NCBI GenBank assembly: GCA_014529385.2
Contig: CM043952.1
Span: 66,280,870 to 66,344,869, forward strand
Length of the DNA: 64,000 nucleotides
From: Adiantum capillus-veneris
Taxonomy: Eukaryota > Streptophyta > Polypodiopsida > Polypodiales > Pteridaceae
Reading direction: 5' to 3'
Position 1 is the first letter of the stretch. Each line of letters opens with the position of its first letter. Positions 31,789 to 45,064 of the stretch are shown piece after piece. The notes under the pieces are model-generated. The model worked only from the letters and a program-made list of their open reading frames with translations, had not been told where the DNA came from and made no database searches. Position numbers and translations under genes: made by a program.

Positions 31789-34700
31789 TCATTCATGATC
31801 AGCAGCAGCAAAGAGCGATATGAGACTCGCCGCATCACAGGTCTCCTCATCCTTCACCAACATTGCTTGCTCCACAGACAGTTCATCTTGCTCCACCATC
31901 ATCAATCTAGCATGATACAATTTAAGACGCAATCCATTTACCCTTGACTTATGTAGAACACCATCCAGGTTAGCCAGCTGATATGTGCCATTTGGAAAAC
32001 ACTCCACTACCTTGAAAGGGCCTTCCCACTTAATTTGAAACTTCTTTTGGAAGGTGTTTCCAAGCTTACTGTTGTAGTGCAAAACCAAGTCCTGCTTGTT
32101 GATACCCTTACTTTTGACCTTTTCATTTATCTTTGCTAAAGCCCTATCTTGCATTTGCCCATAATGTTCCAATGCACTCATCCTATCCAGCTGAACCTCT
32201 TGTAGCTATAAGAGCCTCTCTTCGAATGCATCACTAGGCAGCCCAAGCAACTTCTCTAACATCTTGACCGCAAGCAACTCTACTTCCACAGGCAATAGTG
32301 CTTCTTTTTCATACACCAAATGAAATGGAGTAAACCCTGTACCTGTCTTCACCGAAGTACGGTAAGCCCATAATGCACTAGGCAATTCCAAATCCCAATT
32401 CTTTCCTTGGTGCTCTGTCACTTTCGAAAGAATCTGTACCAACTCACCATTGAATCTTTCATTTAAGCCATTACACTGTGGGTAATAAGGAGTGGTATGC
32501 TGGTGCCTAATCTTCATCTTTGCACATAAAAAATCTAGCAGTTTAGCTCTAAAGCCAGGCCCCTTATCTGAAAGTAGCTCCAGTGACACCCCAAACTTGC
32601 AACATATTTCATCATACACAAATTTTTCCACATCCTTTGCAGTGATCTGTTTTATTGCTATAGCCTCTGCCCATCTAGAAAGATAGTCCACTGCCGTCAA
32701 AATATAGCTTTTGCCCTTGCTTGTGATAGGTAGCGGGCCTATTGCATCAATCCTCCACTTTTCAAACACATCAAACACCATAATGGTTTTTCGTAGCTCT
32801 GGCTTCAACACTCTCTTCCCAAATGCTTGACACCTATTGCAAGACCTACACCAATGGTGAACATCCTTGTGCAAACTAGGCCATACATACCCCTCTTGCA
32901 AAATCTTATGCAAGGTGATCTTTAGAGCAAAATGGCCACCACATGCGCCTTCATGATTCTCTTCCAACACTCTGTAAATCTCCTCCCGCCAAGGTACACG
33001 TCTCAACACGAGATCAGCCCCTTTCATGTATAAGACATCACCAATCAATTTGTACATGTATGCTCTACGCACAAAGCCATACTTCTTAGACTTCTGAATC
33101 TCCTTTGGAATGATTCCTGTTAGCAAAAACTCCTCTTCTTGATCCAAACTTTCCCGGCCATGATAAAGAGGTAAAGTGGTCCTCAACACAAATAGCTCCC
33201 CAATCATGCCTTGAGCTGCTTCATGTGCCTCTCCATTTAGAGCACGTTCAATGTGTCTGATGATCCATGCTTCGAACTTTTTTAACAGGCCTTTAATTCT
33301 GAAGCACATTTCCTTCAATGAGGTGTTCTTGCTCTTACACACACCCAGCACTTGCTTCACCACTAACAAGGCATCACCTTTTATGCTCAACCTTCGAACC
33401 CCATGCTTCAAACAAATGTGTAATCCGGCTTCCAGAGTAGCATATTCAGCGTCATTGTTACTATGAGCATCCAATTTGAACCCTCTCTTGCATACTAGCT
33501 TCCCCTCTGGATCATAAAGTGCTATACCCCCTGAAGCTGCATCATGGCTCTTTCTGTATGAACCATCAAAGAACAACACATGTGCATTGCTGATCTGTGG
33601 CACTTCTTCAACTACCTTTCTCACCACCTCTTCCTTAACAATAAGGGGATTCTCCTTGTAGGTCAACAAATCAGCTAGGGTAGCCCTTGTACTATCTTCC
33701 ACTAGAAAAGAGAACTCAAACTCTTGGAGCTCAATTACCCATTTCTTCACCACATTTGACATGTTAGTACCATAAATTAACTGTGGCAAAAAATCATAAC
33801 TCGTCAAGAAAACAAAAGGTCGTGGTAGCAAGTAATGACGAAATCGTCGACAAGCAAATATTACACTGGCCATCACTAGCTCTACTTCTGAGAACTTTCT
33901 CTCCGCTACCAAATTCACTCGGCTTGCACAATACACTGGCCTCATACAATGGCTGCCCTTCCCCTTTTGCAATAGCATGGATCCAATGGAATCATCCCCT
34001 ACTGAGGGATTTACATAAAAAACTTTCTCCCAATCAGGAGCCTGCATGGCTGACAAACCCCCTAACACCTCTTTCACCTCTTGAAACACTTCTTCACACT
34101 TGTTATCCCATTGCAATGGATCATGCTTTGCCACTTGTTGTAATGGATAAAGAATCTGAGAAGACAATGGAATAAACCTTGCCATGTACTTCACTTTGTG
34201 TATAAAGGTTGCCAATTGCTTCGTACTCGTAGGTGATGGAAGAAGAATAATAGACTTAACCTTGTCTGGATCAGCCTCAATGCCATTTTCTGACACCATG
34301 TGACCCAATAACTTCACCCTTGGTTGTGCTAGATGACATTTCTTTCGATTTAGTTGTCCTCCACATTCATCATATCGAGCCAATACCATCTGCAGCTTCT
34401 CATGGTGTTCAGCCCTACTGCTATAAACACAGAAGTCATCCATAAAAGCTTTAACACAACTACCAATGAATGGTTCCAACACCCAATTTGCTCTCTCTTG
34501 ATAGAAGTAAGGTCCATTTGACAACCCAAATGGCAATACTGTGTAGCAATAGCAGCCCCATGGCGTAATAAAATTTGTCTTTGTGCGGTCTTTAAGAGCA
34601 ATCTTCAATTGAAAATAGCCTGAAAAACCATCACACACACTGTACCTCTCATAACCTGCCACTGAATCCAAGATCTGATCAATGAATGGAAGATGATATG

Positions 34701-37197
34701 GGTTCTTCTTAGTGGCTGCATTTGAGGGTTTAAAATCTACACAAATTCTCCACTTCCCATCCTTCTTTGGACTGACTACAACTGGACTCACCCATTTCGT
34801 GGTCTCCACAGGGACTATGAACCCTGCCTTTAATAACTTGTCCACCTCTTCTCGCAAGGCTTCCATTTGCTGTTGACCCATCCTTCTTAGCCTTTGCCAC
34901 ACTGGCTTAGCACCTTCTTTCAGCTCTATATGCATCTCTTCGCCCTTGAACCCTCTGATCTCTTCATATGACGTAATGAACAAATCAGGAAAACTAGCCA
35001 GCATGTGCAAATATATATCCTTCTCCATAGTTGAGAGGTCTCCACTGATCATTTGTGTCATCAATTCCTGCTTCTTTGACAACTCAACCTTGGTTTGCAT
35101 CAGCCCTTCAATCACTTCATAAGGCCCTTCACTTTCATCTTCAACCTCATTCGCAAATGCAACTAAACCAAACTCCTGGATTTCTTTGTCCATCAAAAGA
35201 AATGCAACATCAGCATCCTCATCACTGCTGGTAGTGCTATCACTATCCTCATCTGTCACCGTGGAAGAGTCTTCATCACTAGACTCATCCTCATCTTCAT
35301 ATAGCTCCTCTAATCGTTTCCTTGTGTCCATATTATAAAGCTTCTTGGTACCTGTCTTTCCATAGAGGCTAATCGTACCATGTCGCCAATCTTGAACAGC
35401 TCCCACTGCACGTAACCATGTTCTGCCCAGTATAATAGGATATGCTCCCAACCCTGCTGGCATCACATGAAAATCAACCACTGCCTTTGCATCATATGCC
35501 TCCACTTCTAAGCTCTTTACAACACCCAAGCATTTTACTTTTTGATGGTTTGCCAATCTGATCCGAAAACCTGACACCCCAGCCACTGTGAGACCCATCT
35601 TCTCAACGCATGAGTGTGTTATGACACATATTTGGGCTCCACCATCCACATAACCTTGTCCCAAATTTTTCCTTTTATGCCACACATCTAGTATTGGACA
35701 AATGTCTGGTAGCTCATCCATTGCCAACACCTTTACTGAACCTCTCTCTGGCTCTTTCTCCATTGGGTTAACCATCCTCTTCCACTGTCGCTTTAGCTTA
35801 TGCACCATCTCTATAAGCTGCCCAAAAGTAACATCTGCCTTCCTGCTCGTTAGATCCTCCTTCAAGTCATAGCTTAATTGCCCATCCCCTAGTGGAAAAT
35901 CTGAAACATGAAACTTTCGACGAGCTCTCCTTTTTCTCTTGGCTTTGACATCCTCGCCTTCATGGCTCTTTCCTTTCTTCTTACTAGGACCTGGGGCACT
36001 TCTTCCTTCCTTATCCTCTGTGGTCCTCTTCCCAATAGGCATCACTAATGTATCCTCTAGCTTTGATGCCTTCTCCAAGGTGACTACACTTAGCACTTTT
36101 GTCTTTCCCTTTTCCTCCTGGGTCAGTCCACTGGTTCCTTCGTCTCCCTTAATTTCGATGCCATAATCATTTGACCTAGTTAGCACCTGTCTTGGAAATG
36201 GATACATGTCTCCCCCCATCCTTGGTGGCTTATCACATTGCAGGCTGATGTGACCCAACTCTCCACAATTATAACATGTGGGCGTCTGCCTCCAAAACCT
36301 ACCATTGCTTTGTCCAACACCATTCCTATGCCTTTCTTCACCTCCTGGCTGATTTGCAAACCTCCCTCGACCTTGATTATTTCCCACTTGACCTAGCATG
36401 TTTAGGCTACGATTCTTCATCAAATCTACCATTTGCCTCATGTCTTGCCTTAGCCCATCATCTTGCACTGCTGTAGTGACCGCTGCTGGCATAACCTGAG
36501 TAGTAACAAGAACCACTGGTTCGTGATGAACCCCTGACATGCGACCTTGTAAAGACTCTATAGGCTGAAATTCGGACCTCATGGGCAAAGACTCCACCCC
36601 TAACTGGCTCATTTTCCTCAACTTCCACTCTTTGTTCCTTGCTACCTCTAGTGCATCTTCATATGTCCTAGGCTTCTTTAGCTCCACTCTCCAACGTATA
36701 TTCTCCCAAAGACCAGCTAAGAACCTATCCTTCTTCATCATGTCAGGCGGGGGTACCTGTGGTGCTAAGGCCTTGCACATTCACTCCCATGCCAATGAAA
36801 ACTTACGTATGTACGCATCTACTGGCTCACCTTCCTTCTGCACCAAACCTTGTACTTCTTGCCACACTTTGTCAGGATCTTCTATCTTCACAAACTCCAC
36901 TTCCAATCCATGCCTTAGATTGTCCCAACTCAATCTTACAGGTGGATCCGCTACACGCAACTCCTCTTCAAATTCCTTAGACCAAACTCGTGCATCACTT
37001 TTCAAACAAATTTGGAGAAGGCGTAACATTTGCGTAGGGTCATGAATCTGGTTGCTAATGTAGGCAACCTCCATCTTTTCCAAAAATTCTTCCACATCTT
37101 CATCACTTCTTCCATGAAACTCCGGATAAGAGAAAGCCATGGCTACCCAAGTTTCAATGCTTTGAGAACCCCTTTGAACACACGTGCAAGAACCCAA
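31789..37197 (-). pseudogene. T4 gag-pol polyprotein, one frame with two in-frame stops
   Basis: A single reading frame of about 1800 codons runs from ATG at 37197 to a stop at 31789, broken by TGA at about 36781-36783 (within gag) and TAG at about 32206-32208 (integrase C-terminus). Order: gag (37197-36300); CCHC knuckle CYNCGELGHISLQC near 36276-36235; protease with YVDGGAQICVI and ILGRTWLRAVG (35655-35400); RT with WRICVDFKPSN and catalytic AFMDDFCVYS near 34447; first RNase H near 34020-33700; second RNase H with VLFFDGSYRK, NNDAEYATLEAG and KGDALLVVKQ (33580-33200); integrase with a zinc domain, then WRIDAIGP, LLSDKGPGF and LNERFNGEL for D,D,E (32950-32440). In the second RNase H the final Asp position reads NGEAHEAA, so one catalytic residue appears lost. 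It is otherwise well preserved. Confidence 0.93.
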
Positions 37198-37260
37198 AAC
37201 TTTTGACTACCCAATCCCCAGAAACTTCAATGGAGCTCAACTTTAGATAAGGACAAACAA

Positions 37261-38190
37261 ATGCACATCAAATGAGTTTTCATAGTTGATCATCGGAATT
37301 ACAACAGGCAAAGGACATTCCAAGATCTCTCATAATCTTCTTGGCCCAAACATAAAGACTATGCGCTGCTGGAAAAAAATCTTCCTGGACACATGAACAT
37401 TTATCTGGATTCTTTGAGTCAAATGAAATGGAGTGAATTGAGGGCCATTTTGATCATCCATTAAATCCAACCATGAAGCTCCCAAGAAGGCACACTTGAC
37501 TTAACCTCTGATTTTGCCAAAATTTCAGCAGCATAACAGCATAAATGGCTCAAAAGACCAAAAAACCAGCCATCATAACTTGGAAAAATTTTGGCAGAGT
37601 TTCCCTAGAAATAGAGCAGTAGGAACCCAAAATATAGACTGTATATGTATGCATAAACTGTCAACAATAGAACCCAAGCATCAAGTAGGACTCACTAGTA
37701 CATAGCCTATGGCGAGGTCACAAAAAGGGTGCTCCAGCTACCTGTATCACTGAAAAGATCTCTACATTTGAGAATCCCCCATCTCAATAAAAACCTCACG
37801 CTATCGACCCTCACACGAAGGCTAATGCAAATCGTGTATAGTTAAGTCTCAGAAACGGCTATCTTCCAGACCAAGTCTCAAAAATGGCTGGGACTGCCAA
37901 ATACAACCAAGTATGGCTCCACAAATGCGTAAAATGGTAGTTTCCACAAGTAACGTACAATCCAACAGACAATGCGCTCAAACAGGCGCCAAGTGATGCA
38001 TACCCACAACAGCTACAAGTGACATCACTGCTAGTATATCACTGTACTCCAGCTACTTGTACCTGTGTGAATCACCTGTACTTGTACCTGTCCCTGTCCC
38101 TATAACCTGTAACCTGTAACCTGTAATCTACAACCTGCAACCTGTAATCCCGAAGCTCGAAGCTCGAAGCAGAAGGTACTCGAAGAAGAT
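37261..38190. other. T4 leader between primer site and gag
   Basis: No gene is seen. The stretch is non-coding and near its outer end has a short repeat of CTGTAACCTGTAACCTG type (about 38100-38150) and duplicated GAAGCTCGAAGC. It is probably the 5' untranslated leader carrying packaging signals. Confidence 0.5.
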
Positions 38191-38207
38191 CCTCAGTGGG
38201 GACGCCA
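38191..38207 (-). promoter_or_regulatory. T4 primer-binding site
   Basis: On the element strand TGGCGTCCCCACTGAGG begins six bases after the 5' LTR end. The first ten or so bases fit the 3' end of a tRNA ending GGGGACGCCA (Asp-type); the exact tRNA was not checked. Confidence 0.7.
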
Positions 38208-38213
38208 AAAGAA

Positions 38214-39363
38214 TGTGAGCGGGAGGAAAACACACACAGCGCCTCTATAACGACCCGACACACACTCTTGGGAAGATACACACACACACTATGGGGCACC
38301 ACTCGGCTTACACAACACACCTGGCCGAGACAGGGAACACACTTCTGGAGTGAGAGGAGAGAGACTATCCACTTGCCCACTCCACACAAACACACACACA
38401 CACACACACAGAGAGATACCCAAAAAACTCAGCTCAAAAGAGGAGAATTTATGATGTTTAGATACAAATGAGCTTGGGCCAACACCAATGGGGCAAATAG
38501 CTCACACAATATGGGTAAAATAAGCAAGATACAATCACAAACTAGAGCAGAAACTTCGCTCATAGGAGAAACTTACACAGAAAAACAGCAGGAAAAGAGT
38601 GAGGAATTTGGCAAAATGGACAGCGCCATTGCGTCCGGAACGGCCCAAAATCCCAGTCTACAATGTCAAAGTGCTCAAATCCGACCTCGGATGAGCAGTT
38701 TACGACCAAAACAAGCTCCAAAATGAGCAAAAACACACCTGCGGCTGTTCCTCCTCTCTTCTCCACGTTTTTTCTGGTCTTCTCTCAGGTTTTTCAGTTC
38801 CCACACTTAGATTTATTAGTTGGGCACCCTTGGCCTTTTAGATGACCTCAAACGGACCCCGAACATGCCAAAAACTGACCTCGCAGTGCATAGTTGTCAC
38901 CTTTTTTGCATCATCCGCACACCTGGCACTCATTTCTTTTCAATAATGCGTCTCGCAACCACGTGAAGTGGCCCCAAAAAGTGGTCCTAATGATGAACTT
39001 TTTGCATAACTCTCACAAGAAAACACCACTTTGTGTCCGTATTCATCCACGTGCAAATATTGACCCCGTTCGGCCTCCTGACGCCACTCGATGCCATCTG
39101 ACGCACCTGCTTACCTCATGTCGTCGGCCCGCGGATAGCTTCCTCGATAAGTCTTACGCGCTACCAACTCCTCCTTATTGTAGAAAAAACACAGTGGTAC
39201 TGGTAATAGTGAAAATCGATGCACTATGTACACCCTGTCCTACTTGTACACATGTGGGCCCCACGTAACCACCTGGCTCTGAAAAATGGGCAATTCTTTA
39301 TTTGATGCACCATGCATGTATATGTACATATGCGCAATCCCTTTCTCCAAAAAACTCCTGACA
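38214..39363 (-). repeat. T4 5' LTR
   Basis: Plus strand TGTGAGCGGGAGG ... ACTCCTGACA, matching 30605-31760 with few differences (a shorter CA tract, some single-base changes). ACGC follows at 39364-39367. Confidence 0.92.
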
Positions 39364-39735
39364 ACGCATGTGAGAAGAACCTTAAGCTTTTGGACAAGGT
39401 TCCCATGTCAACACTTAGCAAGCCGACGAGCATATCATGCTCAAGTAGGATTCCCACCTCAAGGCCTAGCTTGCCTAAGATCAGAGGCTTTTTAACACTA
39501 ACTTTTGGAGGTCTTTAATGAAGATAACCCTAAGGTCTTTAAGCTCCATTAGGTAGCAGTGCTCTTTAATAGACCATCTCTCATTTGGACCCCTTTAACC
39601 TTGGCCCCGTGTTGAGATAGATCCATAAGCACATGTCTATATTCTAACCCTTGTTCCCATTTATTCTCCCACATTCAATGATCAGTTTAATATAATAAAA
39701 TCATTTGGGTTGGTTAGATATTAGATTTTATAACA
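39364..39735 (-). repeat. A3 3' LTR, part 2
   Basis: This completes the LTR begun at 29490. It ends TTATAACA, followed by the polypurine complement TTACCTCTCTCTTG at 39736. Confidence 0.9.
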
Positions 39736-40079
39736 TTACCTCTCTCTTGAAATCATATTCATCCTCGACTATGAGGTAGAAGATATAAAGTCTTAGTCAT
39801 TTGTCTACATTTCTTAGCGGGTAGAGGATCCCTTTTCACCCTTTGACATAATTCCAGAATGGATGACTAGTCCATTTGATGTTTGGGAGACGTAGCTGCC
39901 ACAAGCATGTCTGCTCTTTAGTCCATATCATACTCCCAAAGTAGAGTGACAAATTCTATTTGGTGTTTGAGTGACATTGTCATCACAAACATGGTTCTAA
40001 GCATCCATACTATTTAAATTTGTGCACAAAAGAGGATTAAGACAAAAATATTGTTCATTTAGAAAGCATTTACATTTGC

Positions 40080-41234
40080 TTACTCTAGTGTATCATTGTA
40101 AGCATTGACAAGGTTCATACTATCCCTAAGTTGTATTCCTTGCACCCATCTAGCATCTTCAAATGGATAATTTTTGAACTTAATAAGATACTGTTGGATA
40201 ATCTTACCATGCCGTAGTACCCTGTCTTCATGCCAAAGGATAGCTTCAGGTTGTAGCACCTCTTCTTGGTATTCGATTTCAAAAGGGTCTTCAATAATTG
40301 GTTCTATTGGTGGCTCTTCTTTGTAGGGCTTCAGTAGGCTCACATGAAAAGCATTGTGTATGAGCCAATGGTTCGGCAACTTGAGTTGATAAGCCATGTC
40401 ATTGATTGGATTCAAGATTTGAAAAGGACCATAGTATCTTTTTGCTAATTTAGCATAGATTTTTGCCCATCGTTTGCCTCAATCGAGCCTTGGGAAACTT
40501 AAGTAAGACCCAATCATTTTCTTTGAACGTTAAGGCCCTTTTGTGCTTGTGAATAGTAGATTTTTTCCTTTGTTGAGAGATGGATATAGACTCCTTAACC
40601 TTCTAACAAAGATTCTTGTAGGTCACGGCTATACTCATCAGCACGAAGATCTTCACATGTACTTTAAGTAGCAAGGGACTTTTAGGTCTTCCCTCTATGA
40701 TCTCAAAAGGTGCTTTTCTTGTAGTAGTATGGACGGTATTCTTGAACGCATACTCTACAAAAGGTAAGTACTTCTCCCATTGTGATTGTTAATCTACTTT
40801 TGTAACATAAGTCTTTAGGAGATCAAGTATCGTAAGATTGGCTACCTCACTTTGGCCATCCGTTTGTGGGTGATAGGCCAAAGAGAAATTCAATCTTGTA
40901 CCTAGATTTTCAAAGAGACCTTTCCAAAAATTGTTGGTCATTCCAGGATCTCTATCTGACACGATCGATGTTGGTAATCCATGGAGTTTGAAAATCTAAG
41001 ATACGAAGATGGTTTCCATTTGGTGTCCCTTAATAGTCTTTTCGACAGGAAAAAAGTATGCTTGCTTGCTAAACCTATCGATTGTCCATATTCCCGTATT
41101 CCCATGGATAGACTTGGGTAATCCAAAGATAAAATCCATGGATATACTCTCCCATGGTGAATTAGGGATGGGCAATGGCTGGAGTAATCAACGTTGCTTC
41201 CCTCTATCATACTTAGTCTTTTGGCATACCACAC
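40080..41234 (-). pseudogene. A3 integrase core to chromodomain, zinc domain deleted
   Basis: Read from 41234 down: integrase core pieces ([10 protein letters not shown] region in shifted frames), Glu of the triad in GQSEVA near 40850, then NPINDMAYQLKLPNHWLIHN and a chromodomain with PEAILWHEDRVLRHGKII and FKNYPFEDARWVQ (40080-40415). Near 41235-41246 the RNase H/integrase linker (GKKEEY) is joined directly to RMCGMPKD; compared with A2 this removes the His-His part of the zinc domain and about 180 bases. The chromodomain itself is open. Confidence 0.83.
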
Positions 41235-42551
41235 ATTCTCTTGTATTCCTCTTTCTTCCCCAAAGCAAGGTTTGACATTACATCATTATAGTCAGGTTCA
41301 ATAGCATACTTATCTATCATAGAAGATAGATGATTGTGAGTTGCTATAGACACCGCATTGGCTTTTGGTCGTCGTGAAAGTGCATTGGCCACTTTACTGT
41401 GCTTACCAGCAATGTGAGAAATATGAAAATAAAATTGCAAAAGAAAATTTTCCCACCTCATTTGTTTGTCAAAAATCTTGGTTTGCGTCATACAATACTT
41501 GAGACTTTGGTGGTCTGTTTGTAAAATGAATGGAGTCCCCAATAAATAGTGCTTCCATGTGTCTAGGGAATGTAGAATAGCTAAAAGATCTTTCTCATAA
41601 ATTCCCAAGACTTGTTCATTAGTATTGAGCCTTCGCCTCTCATCTGCTATGGCATGCCGTTCTTGAAGCAAGAGTGTTCCAAGGAAATCACCACAAGCAT
41701 CACATTGGACCCCAAATGGCTTTGAGAGATCTGAGAGCATGAGGGCTGGTTGAGAGGTAAGCTTCTCTTTGAGCTTGTCAAAAGCTTTTTGCTCCTTAGC
41801 AGTCCATGAATACTTAACGTTATTCTTTGTTAAGTCATGTAATGGTCCTTCTCTTTGAGAAAATTTTGCTATGAAGCGTCTATAGTATGGACACATACCA
41901 ATAAATCTTCTTAGCTCATGTATATTCCTTGGATTAGGCCATGCTTTTATTACCTTTAACTTTGATGGATCCATACGGATACCATCTTGAGAGATAATAT
42001 GACCTAAGTATTGAATCTCGTGAAGGAAAAATTCGCTTTTCTTTTGGTTGAGAAAAAGCTTGTTCTCCCTCAATGATTGAAACAATCACTTGGAGATGTT
42101 GCTTCTGTTCCTCCAAGGACTTGGAGTAGATGATGATATCATCAAACAACACTAAAGTGAACTTGCGGTAGGGTCTAAATATTTTCTCCATCAAATGATT
42201 GAATGTGGCTAGTGTATTGGTCAAGCCAAAAGACATGACTAGATATTCATAAAGACCAAACGTTGTACGAAACGCGATCTTTAGGATATCTTCATCCACT
42301 ATCCTTTTTTGATGATAGTCACTTCTAAGGTCAATCCTATTGAAGTAGGTAGAGCCTTGTAGCTTATCAAATAGACCTTCTACCTGAGGCACAAGAAATT
42401 TGTTTTTGATAGTGATATGGTTTAGTGCTCGATAGTCCACACACATATGGTATATACCATCTTTCTTTTTCACTAAAAGGACTCGAGAACAAAAGGGAGA
42501 GGAGCGAGGCCTCACCATCCTTTTGTCTTCCAGTTCTTGCACTTGACTCAT
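41213..42551 (-). pseudogene. A3 reverse transcriptase and RNase H
   Basis: The 41934-42551 frame has VRPRSSPFCSRVLLVKKKDG, CVDYRALNHITIKNKF and catalytic VLFDDIIIYSKSLEEQKQ. The 41213-42085 frame overlaps it and carries GHIISQDGIRMDPSKLKVI, LRRFIGMCPYYRRFIAKFSQ and RNase H sequence VQCDACGDFLGTLL and FILQTDHQSLKY. One frameshift near 42050 separates RT from the connection. Both halves are long open frames, so this copy is moderately preserved. Confidence 0.88.
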
Positions 42552-42794
42552 GATCTCCTCTTGTTGAGCTTGGGAAACTGGATAAGAAGGCTTGTTAGGC
42601 GGTCAGCTTCCTGGTAGGAGCTCAATTTGATGGTAATCATCCCCTTGTTTTGAAGGTAAGTCCATACGGATATCATCGATGAAAATGTCTTGGAATCCAT
42701 TTAGAAAAGTAGACAAGTCTAGATTTTCTTGATTCCTACCAATTTCATTTGATAAACCATTAGTGTCATTAGTGGATTCTTTGACACAAATCAT

Positions 42795-44692
42795 TTACGC
42801 AGAAATTGAGCTTTTCATTGACTTATCAAAAGCTGGTGAATTTACAAGTGGTATAGTATGACTAGACTCATTAGCATCTATATACATGTACTTTCCCCTG
42901 TGGGTGAAGTAGATTCTCCTTTTAGGGAACTTCATGTTGGCTGCCATGCAATCAAACCATGGCGCCCCTAGGATAGCATCCTCATGTTGGAGAGAAGAGA
43001 TGAAAGTTTCTTCTTTGTTGATATAGATTTGGACATTAAGCCTCAACTTCCCAATCAAGGGAGTAGCAGAGGCTTGATGTCCCTTGATAGCTATGTTAGC
43101 CACCGTTACAATATCTCCCATCTCAAAAGCTTGAATGCCCAACTTGGTGGCCCACTCCGTTGATATGAAGTTGTGAGTAGAGCCAGGGTCAAACAAGATG
43201 AAGGCATCATGTTCCCTTACCTTTCCCCAAGCATAGAAGAGAGATGATCCTTTGCAATGATCATCCTCTTTTGGAGCTTCGATGGTGGAATCCCTAGGAG
43301 TCGCATTGCGAGCATTTTTCTTGGGGCAAGAACGATAACCATGGCCTTGCTCCCCACACTTAAAACACTTATGGTCCTTGCAAAAAGCTTCAAGCTCTTC
43401 ACGAGAGAGTTTGTTTTTACCTTTGTAAAGTTCCTTCTCCTTGGACCTATTGTTGTTGTAGTTGTTGTTGTAGGATGTGCCTTGGGAAGAATTTTGGCCA
43501 TTGGTTTTCCCCTTTGCATCATTTTCGTCTTTGTTTTCCATGGGTTTGACATTCCATCTAGCCCCTTGTTGGAAATTGATGCGGGAAGCAATCGTGGTGT
43601 GGTGGATTACTTTGGTGATAGAACCAGGCCGTTGGGAATTGACATACTCGGCCATTTCTTCAGGTAATCCGGCACAAAATTGTTGCTTTTTCTCGAGAAA
43701 GTCTATCTTGGAAGACAATATCCTTCAGATGTAAATCCCAAAACTTGTCCACATATTTGTGAATAGACTCATGTGAGAGAAGCTTCAAACTGCACCATTC
43801 GGTAAGTACTTTGTCCTTTACATCGCTTGCAAGAAATTGTTTCATGATGGAAACTCCATGTCTTTGGGGCTTCATCCTTGACACAAAGGCTAGCCCACCA
43901 TTGGCAAGCCAATTTTTGGAAGTGCATAGCTAGATGGAGTACTTGGATCACTCCGTGAAGCCCTGGTCTCCAAAGGCCACATCAAATTGCTAGATGAAGG
44001 CCAATACTTTGTCGGTGGCACCAAAGGTGCCATCATACGTGAGAAAAGAGATAGTCTTTTCTCCCTCTTTGAACTTCTTGAGCTTTTGTGATCTTCGCCA
44101 TGCAGGGTATGATTTGTCATTTCCTCCCCCCTTATATTCTCTAAGAGAATAGCCATAGCTTTTGTTGGGAGAGGAGGAAGGTGAAGAAGAAGGAGAAGAG
44201 GGTGACCTCTTTCTTGACCTTTTTTTCCTTTGTTTCCTCTCTTCCCTTTCAGAGTGAAGAGGAGAAGGACTGTGTGTTGACCATTTCCTCATGGGAGGAT
44301 TTGGCGATCGTCTAGACCGCCATCTTCATGGAGACACATCTTCAAAGGAACTTAGGGATTCATTACTTTCTTGCTCTTTGGATTCCTCCTCTTGTATGGG
44401 AGAGAGTCTTCTTTTGGGGGTCTTATCAAGAGGCCTCCTAAGCTCTCTCTCCTCTTGGATAGGAAGGGAAATCCCATAAGCACAAAGTTGTTGAGTAAAT
44501 TTGGCTTGCAAAAGTAGGGTTGCCCATAGCTTTATGCAACCTAGTACCAAGATAATTATTAACTAACATGGGGGCATCATCATTAGCACCTACATGTGCA
44601 AAATCAAAGTTATCAATGTTCATTCTACTCTCTTGGTTATTGTCAGCCATGCTAATTATACTTATGTGTTTACTTAGTGTATTCTTTGGCAA
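42795..44692 (-). pseudogene. A3 gag and protease
   Basis: Gag starts near 44650 with ADNNQESRMNIDNFDFAH and continues in several frames through a Ser/Arg/Lys-rich stretch (44292-43990) and MKQFLASDVKDKVLTEWCSL. The 307-codon frame at 42795-43718 holds GLPEEMAEYVNSQRPGSI, the zinc knuckle CFKCGEQGHGYRSC, and a protease with ILFDPGSTHNFIS and ILGAPWFDCMAAN. At least three frame changes interrupt gag. Confidence 0.87.
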
Positions 44693-45051
44693 TTCAAAAC
44701 CTTAGTTGCTACTCCTCTTAGTCTTTGAAAATAAGCACTTAAGTATCTACACACACGGCTCGAATTGGTTAATTATAAAGAGTAGTGGGGTGGGTCTAAT
44801 ATAGCAAAATTTCTAAGGGATAGCTCCTTTTGGACTTCTTATGGATCAATAATGGTAAAGCCATAGGCAAGTCTAAAAAGACCCCATTATTAATATCAAA
44901 GCTCCCAAGGTATGCACCATATCCCACATAGTGGACTCAACAAAATCGATAATAGATTCCAGTCCCACTTACCCTAATATAATTAAAAAGATCAACCATT
45001 AATAGGATACTTAAGGACCTCTCTTCTTAAGCAAGAAAAGAGATACCAAAT

Positions 45052-45063
45052 ACTCTGACACCA
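45052..45063 (-). promoter_or_regulatory. A3 primer-binding site
   Basis: The element-strand sequence TGGTGTCAGAGT differs from the A1 Met-type site TGGTATCAGAGC at two positions and has the same one-base spacing to the LTR. Confidence 0.82.
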
Positions 45064-45064
45064 A

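Larger units (their letters stand above)
30605..39363 (-). mobile_element. T4: near-intact Gypsy element with dual RNase H (Tat-like)
   Basis: Two LTRs (30605-31760 and 38214-39363, 1156 and 1150 bases, very similar by eye) enclose a minus-strand gag-pol. It has a primer-binding site, a purine-rich tract and a 4-bp target duplication. Pol contains RT, a first RNase H, a second cellular/archaeal-like RNase H and an integrase; a second RNase H of this type is known from the plant Tat lineage of Ty3/Gypsy. The LTRs resemble each other more than those of A3 or A1, so T4 is the most recent insertion of the stack. Confidence 0.92.

Noticed and set aside
32492-37045. Plus-strand open frames opposite the T4 gag-pol, up to 154 codons
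   Set aside because: They are antisense shadows of a well-supported minus-strand polyprotein and show no protein-like features.
43257-43734. Hydrophobic plus-strand frames that look like membrane proteins (also 24601-24948 and 49219-49629)
   Set aside because: They lie opposite the gag zinc-knuckle region in three related copies; the hydrophobicity comes from the complement of Lys/Glu-rich codons.
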